The translations under genes were made by a program, and so were the position numbers. The notes under the pieces are model-generated. The model saw only the letters and a list, made by a program, of their open reading frames with translations. It made no database searches and was not told where the DNA came from. From assembly GCA_965263105.1 (NCBI GenBank), contig CBDHGL010000002.1, forward strand, positions 1 through 64,000: a DNA stretch of 64,000 nt, read 5' to 3'. Below, one piece after another: positions 54,242 through 63,934 of the stretch. The stretch's first letter is position 1, and each line of letters begins with the position of its first letter. This DNA comes from JBCCTX01 sp965263105. GTDB taxonomy: Bacteria; Bacteroidota; Bacteroidia; J057.

Positions 54242-55897
54242 GTGGCTGAAGTATCGAGTAATAGTTCTGAGAATCTGGCCTTTAACATCAATGAAGACCA
54301 GAATCGTGAATTATTGAGAACCTTGTCTCACAGAAAAGAAAAAGTCCGCCAAGGAGGAGGGGAGAAGGCCTTGGAAAGGCATCGTGGTAAAGGGAAAATG
54401 ACCGCTCGTGAGCGGATTCTCTACCTCCTGGATGACCGGGATAATTTTCTGGAAATAGGAACCCTAGCAGCATGGGATATGTACAAAGATCATGGAGGGG
54501 CCCCTTCAGCAGGTGTAGTGACGGGAATTGGGCGAGTATCGGGACGCTTATGTATGATAGTCGCCAACGACGCCACCGTTAAAGCTGGAGCCTGGTTTCC
54601 CATGACAGGCAAGAAAAACCTGCGTGCCCAGGAGATTGCCATGGAAAACCAGCTCCCCATTATTTATCTGGTAGATAGTGCAGGGGTATTTCTCCCCATG
54701 CAAGAGGAAATCTTTCCCGACAAGGAGCACTTTGGTCGAATATTTCGCAACAACGCCCAAATGAGTAGCCAGGGAATCCCCCAGATCGCGGCTATCATGG
54801 GGCCCTGCGTGGCAGGGGGGGCCTATTTACCCATTATGAGTGATGAATCCCTTATTGTGGAGGGAACTGGATCTGTATTTTTGGCGGGCCCATATTTGGT
54901 GAAATCCGCTATAGGGGAAGAGGTAGATAAAGAAACGCTGGGAGGAGCTGATACCCAATCCACCTTGTCTGGAGTCACGGATTACAAGGTGCCTAACGAT
55001 AAAGCTTGCCTGGATAAGATCAAAGTATTGGTGGGCAATATGGGCCATAAGCCCCAAGCGGGCTTTGACCGGATCAAGGCAGTTGAGCCCCTTCGTGCAT
55101 CGCATGATGTCATGGGGATCTTGCCAGGAGAGCGAAAAAAGCCCTATGATATGTGGGAACTCTTATCCTGTTTAGTAGACAAGGATAGCCTCCAACCCTA
55201 TAAAGAGACCTATGGGAAGTCCCTCATCTGTACCTATGCCCGGATTGATGGCTGGTCTGTGGGGATCGTAGCCAATCAGCGTAAAGTCGTAAAGTCGGGC
55301 CGCAAGGAAATGCAATTTGGAGGGGTTATCTACTCCGATTCTGCTGATAAGGCGGCTCGTTTTGTGATGAATTGTAACCAGAAACGCATTCCTTTGGTAT
55401 TTCTCCAAGATGTAACGGGCTTTATGGTAGGTTCCCGGGCAGAACATGGAGGAATTATTAAAGATGGAGCTAAACTGGTAAACGCTGTATCCAACAGTGT
55501 AGTGCCTAAATTCACTTTTATTATAGGAAATTCCTACGGGGCTGGGAATTATGCTATGTGTGGGAAAGCCTATGACCCCCGCCTCATATTTGCCTGGCCA
55601 TCGGCCCGGATTGGGGTTATGGGAGGGCAACAAGCGGCGCAAACCCTGTTACAAATTCAGTTATCGGCACTTAAGAAAAAGGGAGAAAGCATTGAAGAGT
55701 CGGTGAAAGAGGAACACCTCAAACGGATCACTGAACAATACGAGGAGCAGTTGTCTCCTTATTATGCCGCCGCTCGGCTATGGGTAGATGACATTATCCG
55801 TCCAGCAGATACGCGAAAAATTATTTCATTAGGAATAGAAGTTGCAAATGGTAATCCTGAAGTAAAAATGTTTAACCCAGGCGTGATACAAACGTAA
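54242..55897 (+). CDS. Acyl-CoA carboxylase carboxyltransferase (beta) subunit
   Basis: 551 residues starting at GTG (no ATG is available upstream in frame). GGGEKALERHRGKGKMTARE opens the carboxyltransferase fold; LVDSAGVFLPMQEEIFPDKE and IMGPCVAGGAYLPIMSDESL are the N-terminal crotonase half and IGNSYGAGNYAMCGKAYDP and FAWPSARIGVMGG the C-terminal half with oxyanion holes. The length and the PMQEEIFPDKEHFGRIF motif resemble the methylcrotonyl-CoA carboxylase beta branch (leucine breakdown), with propionyl/geranyl-CoA as alternatives. The biotin-carboxylase alpha subunit is not nearby. Confidence 0.94.
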   Translation: MAEVSSNSSENLAFNINEDQNRELLRTLSHRKEKVRQGGGEKALERHRGKGKMTARERILYLLDDRDNFLEIGTLAAWDMYKDHGGAPSAGVVTGIGRVSGRLCMIVANDATVKAGAWFPMTGKKNLRAQEIAMENQLPIIYLVDSAGVFLPMQEEIFPDKEHFGRIFRNNAQMSSQGIPQIAAIMGPCVAGGAYLPIMSDESLIVEGTGSVFLAGPYLVKSAIGEEVDKETLGGADTQSTLSGVTDYKVPNDKACLDKIKVLVGNMGHKPQAGFDRIKAVEPLRASHDVMGILPGERKKPYDMWELLSCLVDKDSLQPYKETYGKSLICTYARIDGWSVGIVANQRKVVKSGRKEMQFGGVIYSDSADKAARFVMNCNQKRIPLVFLQDVTGFMVGSRAEHGGIIKDGAKLVNAVSNSVVPKFTFIIGNSYGAGNYAMCGKAYDPRLIFAWPSARIGVMGGQQAAQTLLQIQLSALKKKGESIEESVKEEHLKRITEQYEEQLSPYYAAARLWVDDIIRPADTRKIISLGIEVANGNPEVKMFNPGVIQT

Positions 55898-55922
55898 ACC
55901 CATCAGATTACCCATTTTTCAC

Positions 55923-56765
55923 ATGAGAGAGAACGAATTTAAGGCGCTGATCAGTTTATTGGAAGACGACGATCCTGGGGTTGGTTCACACGTCGAGGAT
56001 ACCTTACTGGCGATGGGCAATGCGGTGATACCCCGCTTGGAAGCTGCCTGGGAACTAGAATTGAATGAGACGGTTCAAAGTCGGATCGAGGACATCATTC
56101 AGACTATACAGGTTAAACACACGGAGGATGAGTTATCCGAATGGAAGTCCTCCCCGCATACCCCCCTCTTGCAAGGCTGGTACCTCGTCACCAAATACCA
56201 ATTTCCCGAGATTTCCTTTGAAACCTATTACAATTCAGTAAACCGCCTTATTCATAAAGCCTGGCTGGAGCATACGCCCCACATGAATATTCCCGAGAAA
56301 ATCTCAGTGATTAACCGCATGCTCTACCATCGGGAGCGATACAAATTCAATCGCAGTACCCCTTTGGATCCTAACAACTACTTTTTGAATAATTTATTAG
56401 AGAGTAAAAGGGGGGGGGCAATTTCGCTAGGGATGCTCCATATGATTGTGAGCCGGGAGTTAAAGATTCCTTTAGAAGGTATTCCCATCCTGGGCCATTT
56501 TATTCTCGTTTATCGAGACAAACGCAACGAATTCTTCCTAGATCCCATCAATAAGGGGGCTTTTTTCTCTCGCAAAGACCTGGAGAAATACCTGGTAGAA
56601 ATGAAGATTCCCCGCGATAATATGTATTTTGAGCCGGTATCTAACGTGGAGATCGTTAACAAGTTGGTCGAAATGCTCATCAACTGTTATCGCAACAAGA
56701 AAAAGAAGAATGAAGCTGCGCTTTTGAAGTGGGAAACATTACTACATAAACTTAAGTACGAATAA
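55923..56765 (+). CDS. SirB1/transglutaminase-like family protein
   Basis: 280 residues. KRGGAISLGMLHMIVSRELK and PLEGIPILGHFILVYRD are the signature of the SirB1 N-terminal (Transglut_core2) domain, with the conserved His in LGHF. The nucleophile cysteine of true transglutaminases is absent (Ser in ISLGML), as in most members of this family, whose role is unknown. The helical N-terminal 90 residues may pack against it. It follows the carboxylase by 25 bases and precedes a LytTR regulator by about 20. Confidence 0.9.
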   Translation: MRENEFKALISLLEDDDPGVGSHVEDTLLAMGNAVIPRLEAAWELELNETVQSRIEDIIQTIQVKHTEDELSEWKSSPHTPLLQGWYLVTKYQFPEISFETYYNSVNRLIHKAWLEHTPHMNIPEKISVINRMLYHRERYKFNRSTPLDPNNYFLNNLLESKRGGAISLGMLHMIVSRELKIPLEGIPILGHFILVYRDKRNEFFLDPINKGAFFSRKDLEKYLVEMKIPRDNMYFEPVSNVEIVNKLVEMLINCYRNKKKKNEAALLKWETLLHKLKYE

Positions 56766-56783
56766 TATTGTATTTTGCTGAAT

Positions 56784-57557
56784 ATGGAATCTCAAAACAT
56801 ATCGGCGCTCATCGTAGAAGATGAAGCCAATAGTCAAGCGTTATTAAAAGACCTCATTGAGCAATACTGTGAAGGAGTGAGTGTTATCGCCATTGCAGGT
56901 GGGGTAGAGGAGGCCTTGAAGGCCTTAAAGAAGGAAGAGCCACAGTTGGTCTTTTTGGATATTGAACTACCGGATGGCGACGGCTTTCAAGTACTGGAGA
57001 AAGCTCCTGATTTGAACTTTGAAGTTATTTTCACCACGGCTTACAACCAGTATGCTATGCGGGCCTTTAAGTTTTCTGCTACAGATTATTTGCTCAAGCC
57101 TATAGACATCGAAGAATTGCAAGATGCTGTCAAGCGAGCGGTGGGGAAAATCGGCTCTGACCAACCCCTGGATTCAGCCTCCCGTATTGAGGCGCTACTC
57201 CAAAATATGCGCGAACCCCAACCCAAGTTGAAGCGGATCGTCTTGCCTACAAGCAACGGCTTTACAGTGGTAAGTCCAGAAAACATCATTCGCTGTGAGT
57301 CAGATAGGAATTACACCTTTATCTTTTTGAAAGATGGCCGAAAGATCCTGGTTTCGCGCACGATCAAGGAATACGAGGAAATGTTGGAAAACCACGAATT
57401 TTTCCGCATCCATCAGTCTCATCTGATCAACTTGCGCTATTTGAAAAACTATACAAGAGGTAGAGGAGGATATGTAGAACTGACTGATGGATCAACCCTC
57501 GATGTTTCTGCCCGCCGCAAGTCTGAGTTCCTTAAACGAATGGCGGCGGGAGAATAG
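56784..57557 (+). CDS. LytTR family response regulator
   Basis: 257 residues from the ATG at 56784 (the frame opens with TTG at 56775). Receiver domain about 1-125: ALIVEDE acidic pair, LVFLDIELPDGDGF phospho-acceptor Asp, IIFTTAYNQYAM and LLKPIDIEELQ. LytTR domain about 150-255: FFRIHQSHLINLRYLKNY. It binds DNA upon phosphorylation by a LytS-type kinase, none of which is adjacent, so its partner is elsewhere. It is highly similar in design to the regulator at 12121. Confidence 0.94.
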   Translation: MESQNISALIVEDEANSQALLKDLIEQYCEGVSVIAIAGGVEEALKALKKEEPQLVFLDIELPDGDGFQVLEKAPDLNFEVIFTTAYNQYAMRAFKFSATDYLLKPIDIEELQDAVKRAVGKIGSDQPLDSASRIEALLQNMREPQPKLKRIVLPTSNGFTVVSPENIIRCESDRNYTFIFLKDGRKILVSRTIKEYEEMLENHEFFRIHQSHLINLRYLKNYTRGRGGYVELTDGSTLDVSARRKSEFLKRMAAGE

Positions 57558-57687
57558 GGAATGGAAATAGTCCATGGTTTGTGGTGCGAGGAAACAGGAG
57601 CGAGCTTTTGGGTATTTGACAATTCTCTCCCCTCCTTGCTCTCACCTATTTTACTGTCGACTGTGGACCATAAACTAATAAACGTTA
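57558..57687. repeat. Degenerate dispersed repeat between regulator and hslU
   Basis: ATAGTCCATGGTTTGTGG near 57568 and GTCGACTGTGGACCATAAAC near 57657 are related to the 40-bp unit at 30921, in opposite orientation to each other. They begin right after the regulator stop. Confidence 0.6.
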
Positions 57688-59073
57688 ATGCAAAACACAC
57701 TCACCCCAGCGAGAATCGTTCAAGAACTGGATAAGTATATAATCGGCCAGCAAGCTGCCAAGAAGTCCGTTGCCATTGCTTTGCGAAACCGTTGGCGACG
57801 CCTCCATGCAGAAGGCGAGATCCGCCATGAAATCATCCCCAACAATATCATGATGATTGGGCCTACAGGTGTGGGAAAAACGGAGATTGCGCGTCGCTTG
57901 GCTCAATTGGCTCAGGCGCCTTTTGTTAAGGTGGAAGCCTCCAAATTCACAGAAGTAGGCTATGTAGGCCGGGATGTAGAGAGTATGGTGAGGGACTTAG
58001 TTGAGCAGTCAGTGAACCTGGTTCGGGATGAGCAAAAGGCTGTGGTACAAGAAAAAGCCAGAGAGAAGGCAGAGGAGATGATACTAGATTTACTCATTCC
58101 TCCCATAAAAAGTCCAGGAGTCCAAAACACAAAGGCAGATGCTTCGGGGGAAATAGGCTTTTCCCCTCAGTTTGCCTCCGATCAGGAGCTCAATGAAGGT
58201 ACACGGCAAAAGTTCCGCGAAAAACTCAAAAAAGGAGAGCTTGACGAAAGGGAAGTGGAGGTAGAGGTAACAGTACCCGCCCACAATGTTCAAGTCATGG
58301 GACCTGTAGGGATGGATGGTATGGATGGCTTGCAGGATATGCTGAGTGGTATGATGCCCAAAAAGCAAAAAAAGCGCAGGATGAGTGTAACCGAGGCCCG
58401 AGAATTTCTTACGGACCAGGAAGCTCAGAAAATGATTGACATGGACAATGTTTCTCGGGAGGCGATTAGTAGGGCGGAGAATAGTGGCATCATCTTTATT
58501 GATGAGGTGGACAAGGTAGCTGTATCTGGTTCCAACCGAGGAGGCGCCGATGTTTCTCGTCAAGGAGTTCAGCGAGACCTATTGCCCATCGTGGAGGGTT
58601 CCACTGTCAACACCAAGTATGGAACCGTGAAGACGGACCACGTCCTCTTTATTGCCGCGGGTGCCTTTCACGTTGCGAGGCCTTCAGACATGATCCCGGA
58701 ACTTCAAGGTCGTTTCCCGATTCGGGTGGAACTCAACTCCCTGACTCAGGAGGACTTTGTCAAAATTCTCACCCAGCCCCGCAATGCCTTAACCAAACAG
58801 TACCAAGCCTTGTTAGCCAGCGAGGGCGTAAGTATATCCTTTGACGAGGAAGCGATTGAAGAGTTAGCCCGATTGGCCTTTAATGTCAACCAGGAGGTGG
58901 AAAATATTGGGGCCCGCAGGCTACATACAATTTTGAGTAATTTACTCGATGAAATCCTCTTTGAAGTCCCCGACCTCAACCGCGAAACACACTTTCAGAT
59001 TGGGGTGGACTTTGTACGAGATAAGCTGGAAAACCTGGTGCAACAGAAGGATTTGAGTCATTATATTCTCTAG
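57688..59073 (+). CDS. hslU: HslU, ATPase subunit of the HslVU protease
   Basis: 461 residues. LDKYIIGQQAAKKSVAIALR is the N-terminal signature, Walker A is GPTGVGKTEIARRLA, and VEASKFTEVGYVGRDVESMV follows. The I domain is about 110-240 and contains an HslU-like MGPVGMDGMDGLQDML stretch; Walker B is IIFIDEVDKVA, and QGRFPIRVEL and VENIGARRLHTIL follow. It unfolds substrates with ATP and feeds them to the HslV peptidase. hslV usually lies directly upstream in other bacteria but is not in this window. Confidence 0.97.
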   Translation: MQNTLTPARIVQELDKYIIGQQAAKKSVAIALRNRWRRLHAEGEIRHEIIPNNIMMIGPTGVGKTEIARRLAQLAQAPFVKVEASKFTEVGYVGRDVESMVRDLVEQSVNLVRDEQKAVVQEKAREKAEEMILDLLIPPIKSPGVQNTKADASGEIGFSPQFASDQELNEGTRQKFREKLKKGELDEREVEVEVTVPAHNVQVMGPVGMDGMDGLQDMLSGMMPKKQKKRRMSVTEAREFLTDQEAQKMIDMDNVSREAISRAENSGIIFIDEVDKVAVSGSNRGGADVSRQGVQRDLLPIVEGSTVNTKYGTVKTDHVLFIAAGAFHVARPSDMIPELQGRFPIRVELNSLTQEDFVKILTQPRNALTKQYQALLASEGVSISFDEEAIEELARLAFNVNQEVENIGARRLHTILSNLLDEILFEVPDLNRETHFQIGVDFVRDKLENLVQQKDLSHYIL

Positions 59074-59099
59074 GTTTTCCTCAGACAATCCTCTTTTCT

Positions 59100-60428
59100 A
59101 TGGATTCTACGCCAACAGAAATCCTACTTGCTTACTTTCTGGACTTGGGTTCCGTTTCGATAGATTCCCGAACCGTAGAGAAAGAAGCCTTATTCTTTGG
59201 AATTAATGGAGAACGATTCAACGGGAATGCCTATGCGGATAAAGCCCTAGAAAATGGGGCTTCCTTGGTCGTGGTGGATGATGCCGAATATTTTGTGGAA
59301 GGCGATAGCCGCTACATATGGGTAGAGGATAGCCTAAAGGCCTTACAGGATCTGGCCTATGCCTATCGACAGCTTTTTGACATTCCCGTTTTGGGTCTAA
59401 CGGGCTCCAATGGGAAAACCACTACCAAAGAACTCATTCGCGCTGTCCTCCAAACCGAAAAACGAGTGCATGCTACCGCGGGTAATTTCAATAACCATAT
59501 TGGCGTACCTCTTACCCTTTTGCGGATGCCCAGGGATACCGAAATAGCTGTCATCGAGATGGGGGCCAATCAACCGGGAGATATACAGGAATTGTGTGAG
59601 ATCGCGGACCCCAATATGGGCCTTATCACCAATATCGGGGCTGCTCACCTTGAGCGCTTGGGTAGCCTGGAGGGTGTTCAGGAAACTAAAGGAGCTCTGT
59701 TTCGTTATGTGCTTCCGAAAGGAGGATTGGTCTTTTGCAACAACGAGGACAGACGCGTGAGAGCGCTCGCCCATGAAACCTCCAATGCCAATGCTTATAC
59801 CTATGGGGAGGGAGATTCAGATGTACTCATGGAAATTTTCAAGGAGAATCCTTCTGGAATGCGAGTGATCTTGCGTCACCGAGCTCCTGAAGTAGGTATG
59901 GTAAGTGTTCATACAAGTTTGACAGGAAAATACAATGGCCTCAATATTGCCGCGGCCATCGCCGTCGCACTCCACTTTGGTATTTCAGACCAGAATATGA
60001 TAGAGGGAATTTCCTCCTATGTGCCAGCCAATAACCGTAGCCAAATCCTGGTAAAAAAGGGGCATCGCTTTTGGATGGATGCCTACAACGCCAATCCCAG
60101 TTCCATGGAGGCAGCCATCCACAATATCTGTAAACAGGAAAGTCCCCAGGACCTGGTTTTGGTACTGGGGGATATGTTGGAACTCGGTTCTGAGGAAGTT
60201 ACCTACCATGAAGAGCTAGGAAAATTTATACAACAATTCTCTCCCGCCCTAACCATAGGGATTGGCCCCCTTATGCAACATCTGGTGGAGGCACTGGAAA
60301 GCCCCTCTAGGTGGTACCCCTCGACCCGGGAGGCTAAGTCTCACTTCTGGGAGGATATTGCCGGGAAATCTGTGGTATTATTAAAAGGGTCAAGAGGGAT
60401 GAAGTTGGAGGCGCTGTTGGAGGAGTGA
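59100..60428 (+). CDS. murF: UDP-N-acetylmuramoyl-tripeptide--D-alanyl-D-alanine ligase
   Basis: 442 residues. The P-loop VLGLTGSNGKTTTKELI is the Mur ligase ATP site; FNNHIGVPLTLLRMP and EMGANQPGDIQELCEIADPN are MurF-specific. MDAYNANPSSMEAAI and VLVLGDMLELGSEEVTYHEE hold the C-terminal domain with the MurF signature. It adds D-Ala-D-Ala to the UDP-MurNAc-tripeptide in the cytosol. The gene is not in a classical mur cluster; it follows hslU by 26 bases and may be co-transcribed with it. Confidence 0.97.
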   Translation: MDSTPTEILLAYFLDLGSVSIDSRTVEKEALFFGINGERFNGNAYADKALENGASLVVVDDAEYFVEGDSRYIWVEDSLKALQDLAYAYRQLFDIPVLGLTGSNGKTTTKELIRAVLQTEKRVHATAGNFNNHIGVPLTLLRMPRDTEIAVIEMGANQPGDIQELCEIADPNMGLITNIGAAHLERLGSLEGVQETKGALFRYVLPKGGLVFCNNEDRRVRALAHETSNANAYTYGEGDSDVLMEIFKENPSGMRVILRHRAPEVGMVSVHTSLTGKYNGLNIAAAIAVALHFGISDQNMIEGISSYVPANNRSQILVKKGHRFWMDAYNANPSSMEAAIHNICKQESPQDLVLVLGDMLELGSEEVTYHEELGKFIQQFSPALTIGIGPLMQHLVEALESPSRWYPSTREAKSHFWEDIAGKSVVLLKGSRGMKLEALLEE

Positions 60429-60489
60429 TGAATACTTTGTTTCTATAGGCCAATTGTAAATTAGTCCCATACAATGTACCTTATACCTT

Positions 60490-61122
60490 ATGAAGCGGCT
60501 CGCATACCTCATTCTCATTATAAGTCTTCCCCTATTGATCTTTTTTCAGTGGAGGAAATACCGTCGATTCAATCCCCCTACGGATTATTCCTACGAAATC
60601 AATGAAGCTATAGATGCGCAGTACCACGACCCTGAAGCAGTTCTCCAGTATTACCAGGCTGCCGAGGCGACAGGCACCTATGCCCGCTACTGCTGGCGCA
60701 AGCATCGGGTAGATGTCAAGGTCCCCGACTTGGAAGATCCAGAAGAAGCTGCAATGACCAAGGTCTACCAGCAGCACCTGGCCACCACTCAGGCCTTGGA
60801 GCGCCGCCTGCTTCAATCTGCCCAATGGAAGTCCCAGGGCCTCAGTACCTCAGAAATTCAGACCCTGGAGCGCTCAGGTATGAGCCCCCAAAGCCTTCAA
60901 GCCCAACAGCTCCTAGGCGTAGATCGACTGGTCCGATTTGGTGAGGAAAGCCCTTCCGTCTGGCACATCCAAAAACTGTTGATCGCTAAAGGCTACGACA
61001 TCCGGCTGGACGGCATCTTCGATCAGGAAACCTTGGCAGCTCTCAACGCCTTACAGGCCGCTGATAGCCTGCCTCAGACCTATGGAGTGGATGAGGAGGT
61101 ACTAGGGTACTTGATGAAATAG
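60490..61122 (+). CDS. Membrane-anchored peptidoglycan-binding-domain protein
   Basis: 210 residues. An N-terminal membrane helix (LAYLILIISLPLLIFF) is followed by a helical region and a C-terminal peptidoglycan-binding domain, WHIQKLLIAKGYDIRLDGIF and DQETLAALNALQAADSL. The middle segment with LLQSAQWKSQGLSTSEIQTL is not assigned. It probably tethers the inner or outer membrane to the wall; placement after murF suits a cell-wall role. Confidence 0.87.
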   Translation: MKRLAYLILIISLPLLIFFQWRKYRRFNPPTDYSYEINEAIDAQYHDPEAVLQYYQAAEATGTYARYCWRKHRVDVKVPDLEDPEEAAMTKVYQQHLATTQALERRLLQSAQWKSQGLSTSEIQTLERSGMSPQSLQAQQLLGVDRLVRFGEESPSVWHIQKLLIAKGYDIRLDGIFDQETLAALNALQAADSLPQTYGVDEEVLGYLMK

Positions 61123-61152
61123 CTTAGTAGTCGATAGTCCACAGTCCACGGG
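61123..61152 (-). repeat. Degenerate copy of the dispersed 40-bp repeat
   Basis: On the minus strand, CCGTGGACTGTGGACTATCG aligns with the unit at 30921. It starts directly after the stop of the peptidoglycan-binding gene. Confidence 0.7.
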
Positions 61153-61252
61153 TTTTACGTGAGGGTACAACTAGGAAAAAGGAAATATATCTTCTATTTT
61201 ACTAAGATAGAACCCTTCAAGGTCCCCAACATGTTCTAATAGACAATAGCTT

Positions 61253-62248
61253 CTACAAACCCGTCAATTCATTTTCAGATTCTTTCCCGTGCTCCCAGCA
61301 AGTGAAATTATATATGGTGGTATCTGCTATGTTTTCTAGGGCATTTTCGGTGAGGAAACCCTGGTGACTGGTAATCAATACATTGGGGAAAGTCATTAAG
61401 CGGGCGAGGGTATCGTCTTGAAGAATATCCTCGGAATGATCTTCGAAAAAGATCCCTTTTTCCTCTTCGTATACATCCAAGCCCAGATAGGCGATTTTAC
61501 CTGATTTCAATCCTTTGATGATCGCCTGGGTATCTACCAATCCTCCGCGGCTGGTATTGATGAGCATAACCCGATCTTTCATTTGGGAAATGCGATCTGT
61601 ATGGATGATATGACGGGTCTCAGAATTGAGGGGAATGTGTAAACTGATAATGTGAGATTGGGAAATCAAGGTGTCCAGATCCACGTAATTGACCCCATGC
61701 TGGGCAGCAAATTCTTCATCGGGGTATATATCCCAGGCGAGAATCTCGCAGCCCATGCCATGCAAAATTCTGGCTGTAGCTTTCCCAATTTTTCCTAAAC
61801 CCAGCAAGCCTACGGTTTTGCCTCGCATGTCAAAGCCCACCAAGCTTTTTAAGGAAAAGTTGAGATCCCGCACGCGTTGGTGGGCCCGAATCAGTTTGCG
61901 GTTCAGGGCCAACATGAGGAGTATGGTATGTTCGGCAATCGCATAGGGAGAATACTCTGGTACGTTGGCCACTTTAAGGCCTAATTCCTTTGCTGCCTCC
62001 AGATCTACATGGTTGTATCCGGCCGAACGCAAAGCCAGGTATTTTACGCCTACCTTCTTTAAGGCTTCTAGTACCTTCCGACTTCCATCATCATGGGTAA
62101 ATAGGCACACTGCTTCAAAGCCTTGGGCCAAAATAGCCGTTTGGGCATTAAGGGGTATATCCCAGAAAGTCAACTCATGGCGACCTGCGTTGCGTTTGGA
62201 CAAGTGTTCTTCTTCAAAGTCAAGGGTGTTGTAAACCGCTACTTTCAT
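61253..62248 (-). CDS. D-2-hydroxyacid dehydrogenase (D-lactate dehydrogenase-like)
   Basis: 331 residues. The NAD-binding GKTVGLLGLGKIGKATARIL, the catalytic Arg in LINTSRGGLVDTQAII, the Glu in GLDVYEEEKGIFFEDHSEDI and the final His in TSHQGFLTENALENIADTT form the D-specific 2-hydroxyacid dehydrogenase active site. The YEEEKGIFFEDHS loop is typical of fermentative LdhA-type enzymes, so reduction of pyruvate to D-lactate is the first guess. It ends the transcript that starts with the DUF4136 gene 2 bases upstream. Confidence 0.94.
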   Translation of the reverse strand: MKVAVYNTLDFEEEHLSKRNAGRHELTFWDIPLNAQTAILAQGFEAVCLFTHDDGSRKVLEALKKVGVKYLALRSAGYNHVDLEAAKELGLKVANVPEYSPYAIAEHTILLMLALNRKLIRAHQRVRDLNFSLKSLVGFDMRGKTVGLLGLGKIGKATARILHGMGCEILAWDIYPDEEFAAQHGVNYVDLDTLISQSHIISLHIPLNSETRHIIHTDRISQMKDRVMLINTSRGGLVDTQAIIKGLKSGKIAYLGLDVYEEEKGIFFEDHSEDILQDDTLARLMTFPNVLITSHQGFLTENALENIADTTIYNFTCWEHGKESENELTGL

Positions 62249-62250
62249 AA

Positions 62251-62865
62251 TTAGGGTTGGAATGAGGTATTAGCGTTTGAATTTGACATGGGTGATTCCA
62301 AGTAATGGTTCTGGGGGGCTGAAGGTTGTAAGCGAATTCTATTTGCCTGGAATGGGAAGGCCTTCATGAGGGCCTTTAATTCTTTGTTAAAGGGCTTTTC
62401 TAACCATTTGGAATCGGGTTCTTCCACTATCCTTTTGGCGATTCCCTTCCAAATTTCTTTGCGATTTTGGGCATCTATGCATTCGATCAACAAGGTCGCC
62501 TCCTTGTAGCAGAAGGTACGGGTATAATAGGGCAGGCCCAAAAAATCTTCCCATTTGCTATCAAAAGGAAAGGGTTGTTCGGATAGCTCTTTTTCCTCAA
62601 TAACCACGCGAATACGAATCCAAAGGTCTGGTTGAGAGGATTCCCAATATTTCCGAGAAAGCATCTCCTTGCGAACCGTTTGAAGCATCCTATCCTTGTC
62701 TTCCGAACTGAAATAGGCCTCATCCCCTACATATTCCCAAGCTCCCATTCCGAAGCTTCCATAGGCTTCAGGATGAGATTCGAGATCAAAGTCGGAAAAA
62801 ACCGATAGGGAACTACAGGCTTGCATGAGGGCAGCGATGACGAGGAAGAATATGAAATTTCTCAT
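62251..62865 (-). CDS. DUF4136 lipoprotein
   Basis: 204 residues. The lipobox Cys in VIAALMQACSSL would anchor it. The mature part, FSDFDLESHPEAYGSFGMGA, WIRIRVVIEEKEL and GTLLIEC-type strand (EATLLIECIDAQNRKEIWKG), is the DUF4136 fold, a small periplasmic domain of unknown function found in many Gram-negative bacteria. It is upstream of, and nearly touching, the dehydrogenase gene. Confidence 0.9.
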   Translation of the reverse strand: MRNFIFFLVIAALMQACSSLSVFSDFDLESHPEAYGSFGMGAWEYVGDEAYFSSEDKDRMLQTVRKEMLSRKYWESSQPDLWIRIRVVIEEKELSEQPFPFDSKWEDFLGLPYYTRTFCYKEATLLIECIDAQNRKEIWKGIAKRIVEEPDSKWLEKPFNKELKALMKAFPFQANRIRLQPSAPQNHYLESPMSNSNANTSFQP

Positions 62866-63068
62866 AAGGATTCAATTGTGTTGTACCCCCAATTACGCCC
62901 CGGCGCCTGGGCTTTGGGATGAGTTTCCATGGCTATGGGACTGACTTTTGATAGGGGGGCTTATGAACCGGGTTCATTTATTAGAAAAGAGAGGCATTTT
63001 CAAATACAATACTATCTATATGAGCTGAAAGGTTTACTTCTCTTCTGAGAATTCCTGCTAATATTTAC
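62866..63068. other. Intergenic region, no gene seen
   Basis: About 200 bases of mixed composition between the start of the DUF4136 gene and the second copy of the dispersed element. Nothing beyond short inverted repeats was noted. Confidence 0.35.
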
Positions 63069-63256
63069 AGGTGGCAGTCGCTACGCGCCTGCTGATCGGG
63101 GAATATTTCTCAAATTCTACCGAGTTGTGAATCGCGAAGCGCTTCATTCTGCCAATTTTGGCAGAAAAAGGGGGGAAAAGGAGATCGAGTGGGGAAAATC
63201 CATTTAAAAAGGATCTGTAAATCATCTGGTGTAAAATGGTATATATATACCTAAAT
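63069..63256. repeat. Dispersed intergenic element, copy 2
   Basis: It matches the element at 35765-36005: right arm GTGGCAGTCGCTACGCGCCT, then GAATCGCGAAGCGCTTCATT and CTGCCAATTTTGGCAG (a 7-bp hairpin), and the terminal block with the perfect 14-base palindrome GGTATATATATACC at 63238-63251. The left arm of the long inverted repeat is missing. It ends 6 bases from the 3' end of the SafE-type gene. Confidence 0.85.
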
Positions 63257-63261
63257 TAGTT

Positions 63262-63933
63262 TCACTCACAAAGGGGAATCCCTTCCGAAAGGGCCACTGG
63301 ATACTGAGGACTCAACATAGGAATCCCCAATTCCATGCCCCGCAGGATGAGGATAATTCCTAGCAAGACCGAAAAAGCGGTCAGGAGTTTTTTTACGTTT
63401 ATTCCAGGGAAGCTATGGAGTCCCCAACTGCAAATAGCCCATGCGGGCAGGGTTCCCAGGCCGAAGAACAGCATAAACCCCACACTTTCCCAGAGAAGAG
63501 ACTGGGTAAGAGAGGTAGCCAAGGCCAGGTAAACCAATCCGCAAGGGAGAATGCCATTGGCGATTCCCATCATGAATTTGCTTGCAAGCGATGAGCGACG
63601 TTGGTGTAGATTCCAGGTCCTTTTTAACAGGCTACTCGCCTTGAAAGCTGGTAGATTAAATTTCGCAAGGCGAAACTGGGCTAAAATAATGCCTACTCCC
63701 ATAGCTATCGAAAGAGATTTTTGCCATCCCAATAGCGAGACTCCCTGTCCTAAAGCTCCCAAGAGGACACCCAATAGGATATAGGTGAAAATCCGACCGG
63801 AATGGTAAACTACAGGTTCCCATGGATTTCGCTGGGGAGAGCGGTGCATGACCGCCACAAACAGCGGCCCACACATTCCCAAGCAGTGCAAGCTGCCCAC
63901 CAATCCCGTTGTAAATGCGATACCCATCCACAT
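63262..63933 (-). CDS. Sulfite exporter TauE/SafE-type (UreH/HupE-like) membrane protein of the cbb3 oxidase cluster
   Basis: 223 residues with about six membrane helices. TTGLVGSLHCLGMCGPLFVA is the typical start with the conserved HCLGMCGP motif, and IANGILPCGLVYLALA repeats the pattern (LPCG). Members of this group usually follow fixH/ccoH in the cbb3 cytochrome oxidase locus of Bacteroidota and are thought to take part in copper handling or oxidase assembly. The gene overlaps nothing and begins 2 bases after the FixH stop, supporting co-transcription. Confidence 0.9.
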   Translation of the reverse strand: MWMGIAFTTGLVGSLHCLGMCGPLFVAVMHRSPQRNPWEPVVYHSGRIFTYILLGVLLGALGQGVSLLGWQKSLSIAMGVGIILAQFRLAKFNLPAFKASSLLKRTWNLHQRRSSLASKFMMGIANGILPCGLVYLALATSLTQSLLWESVGFMLFFGLGTLPAWAICSWGLHSFPGINVKKLLTAFSVLLGIILILRGMELGIPMLSPQYPVALSEGIPLCE

Positions 63934-63934
63934 A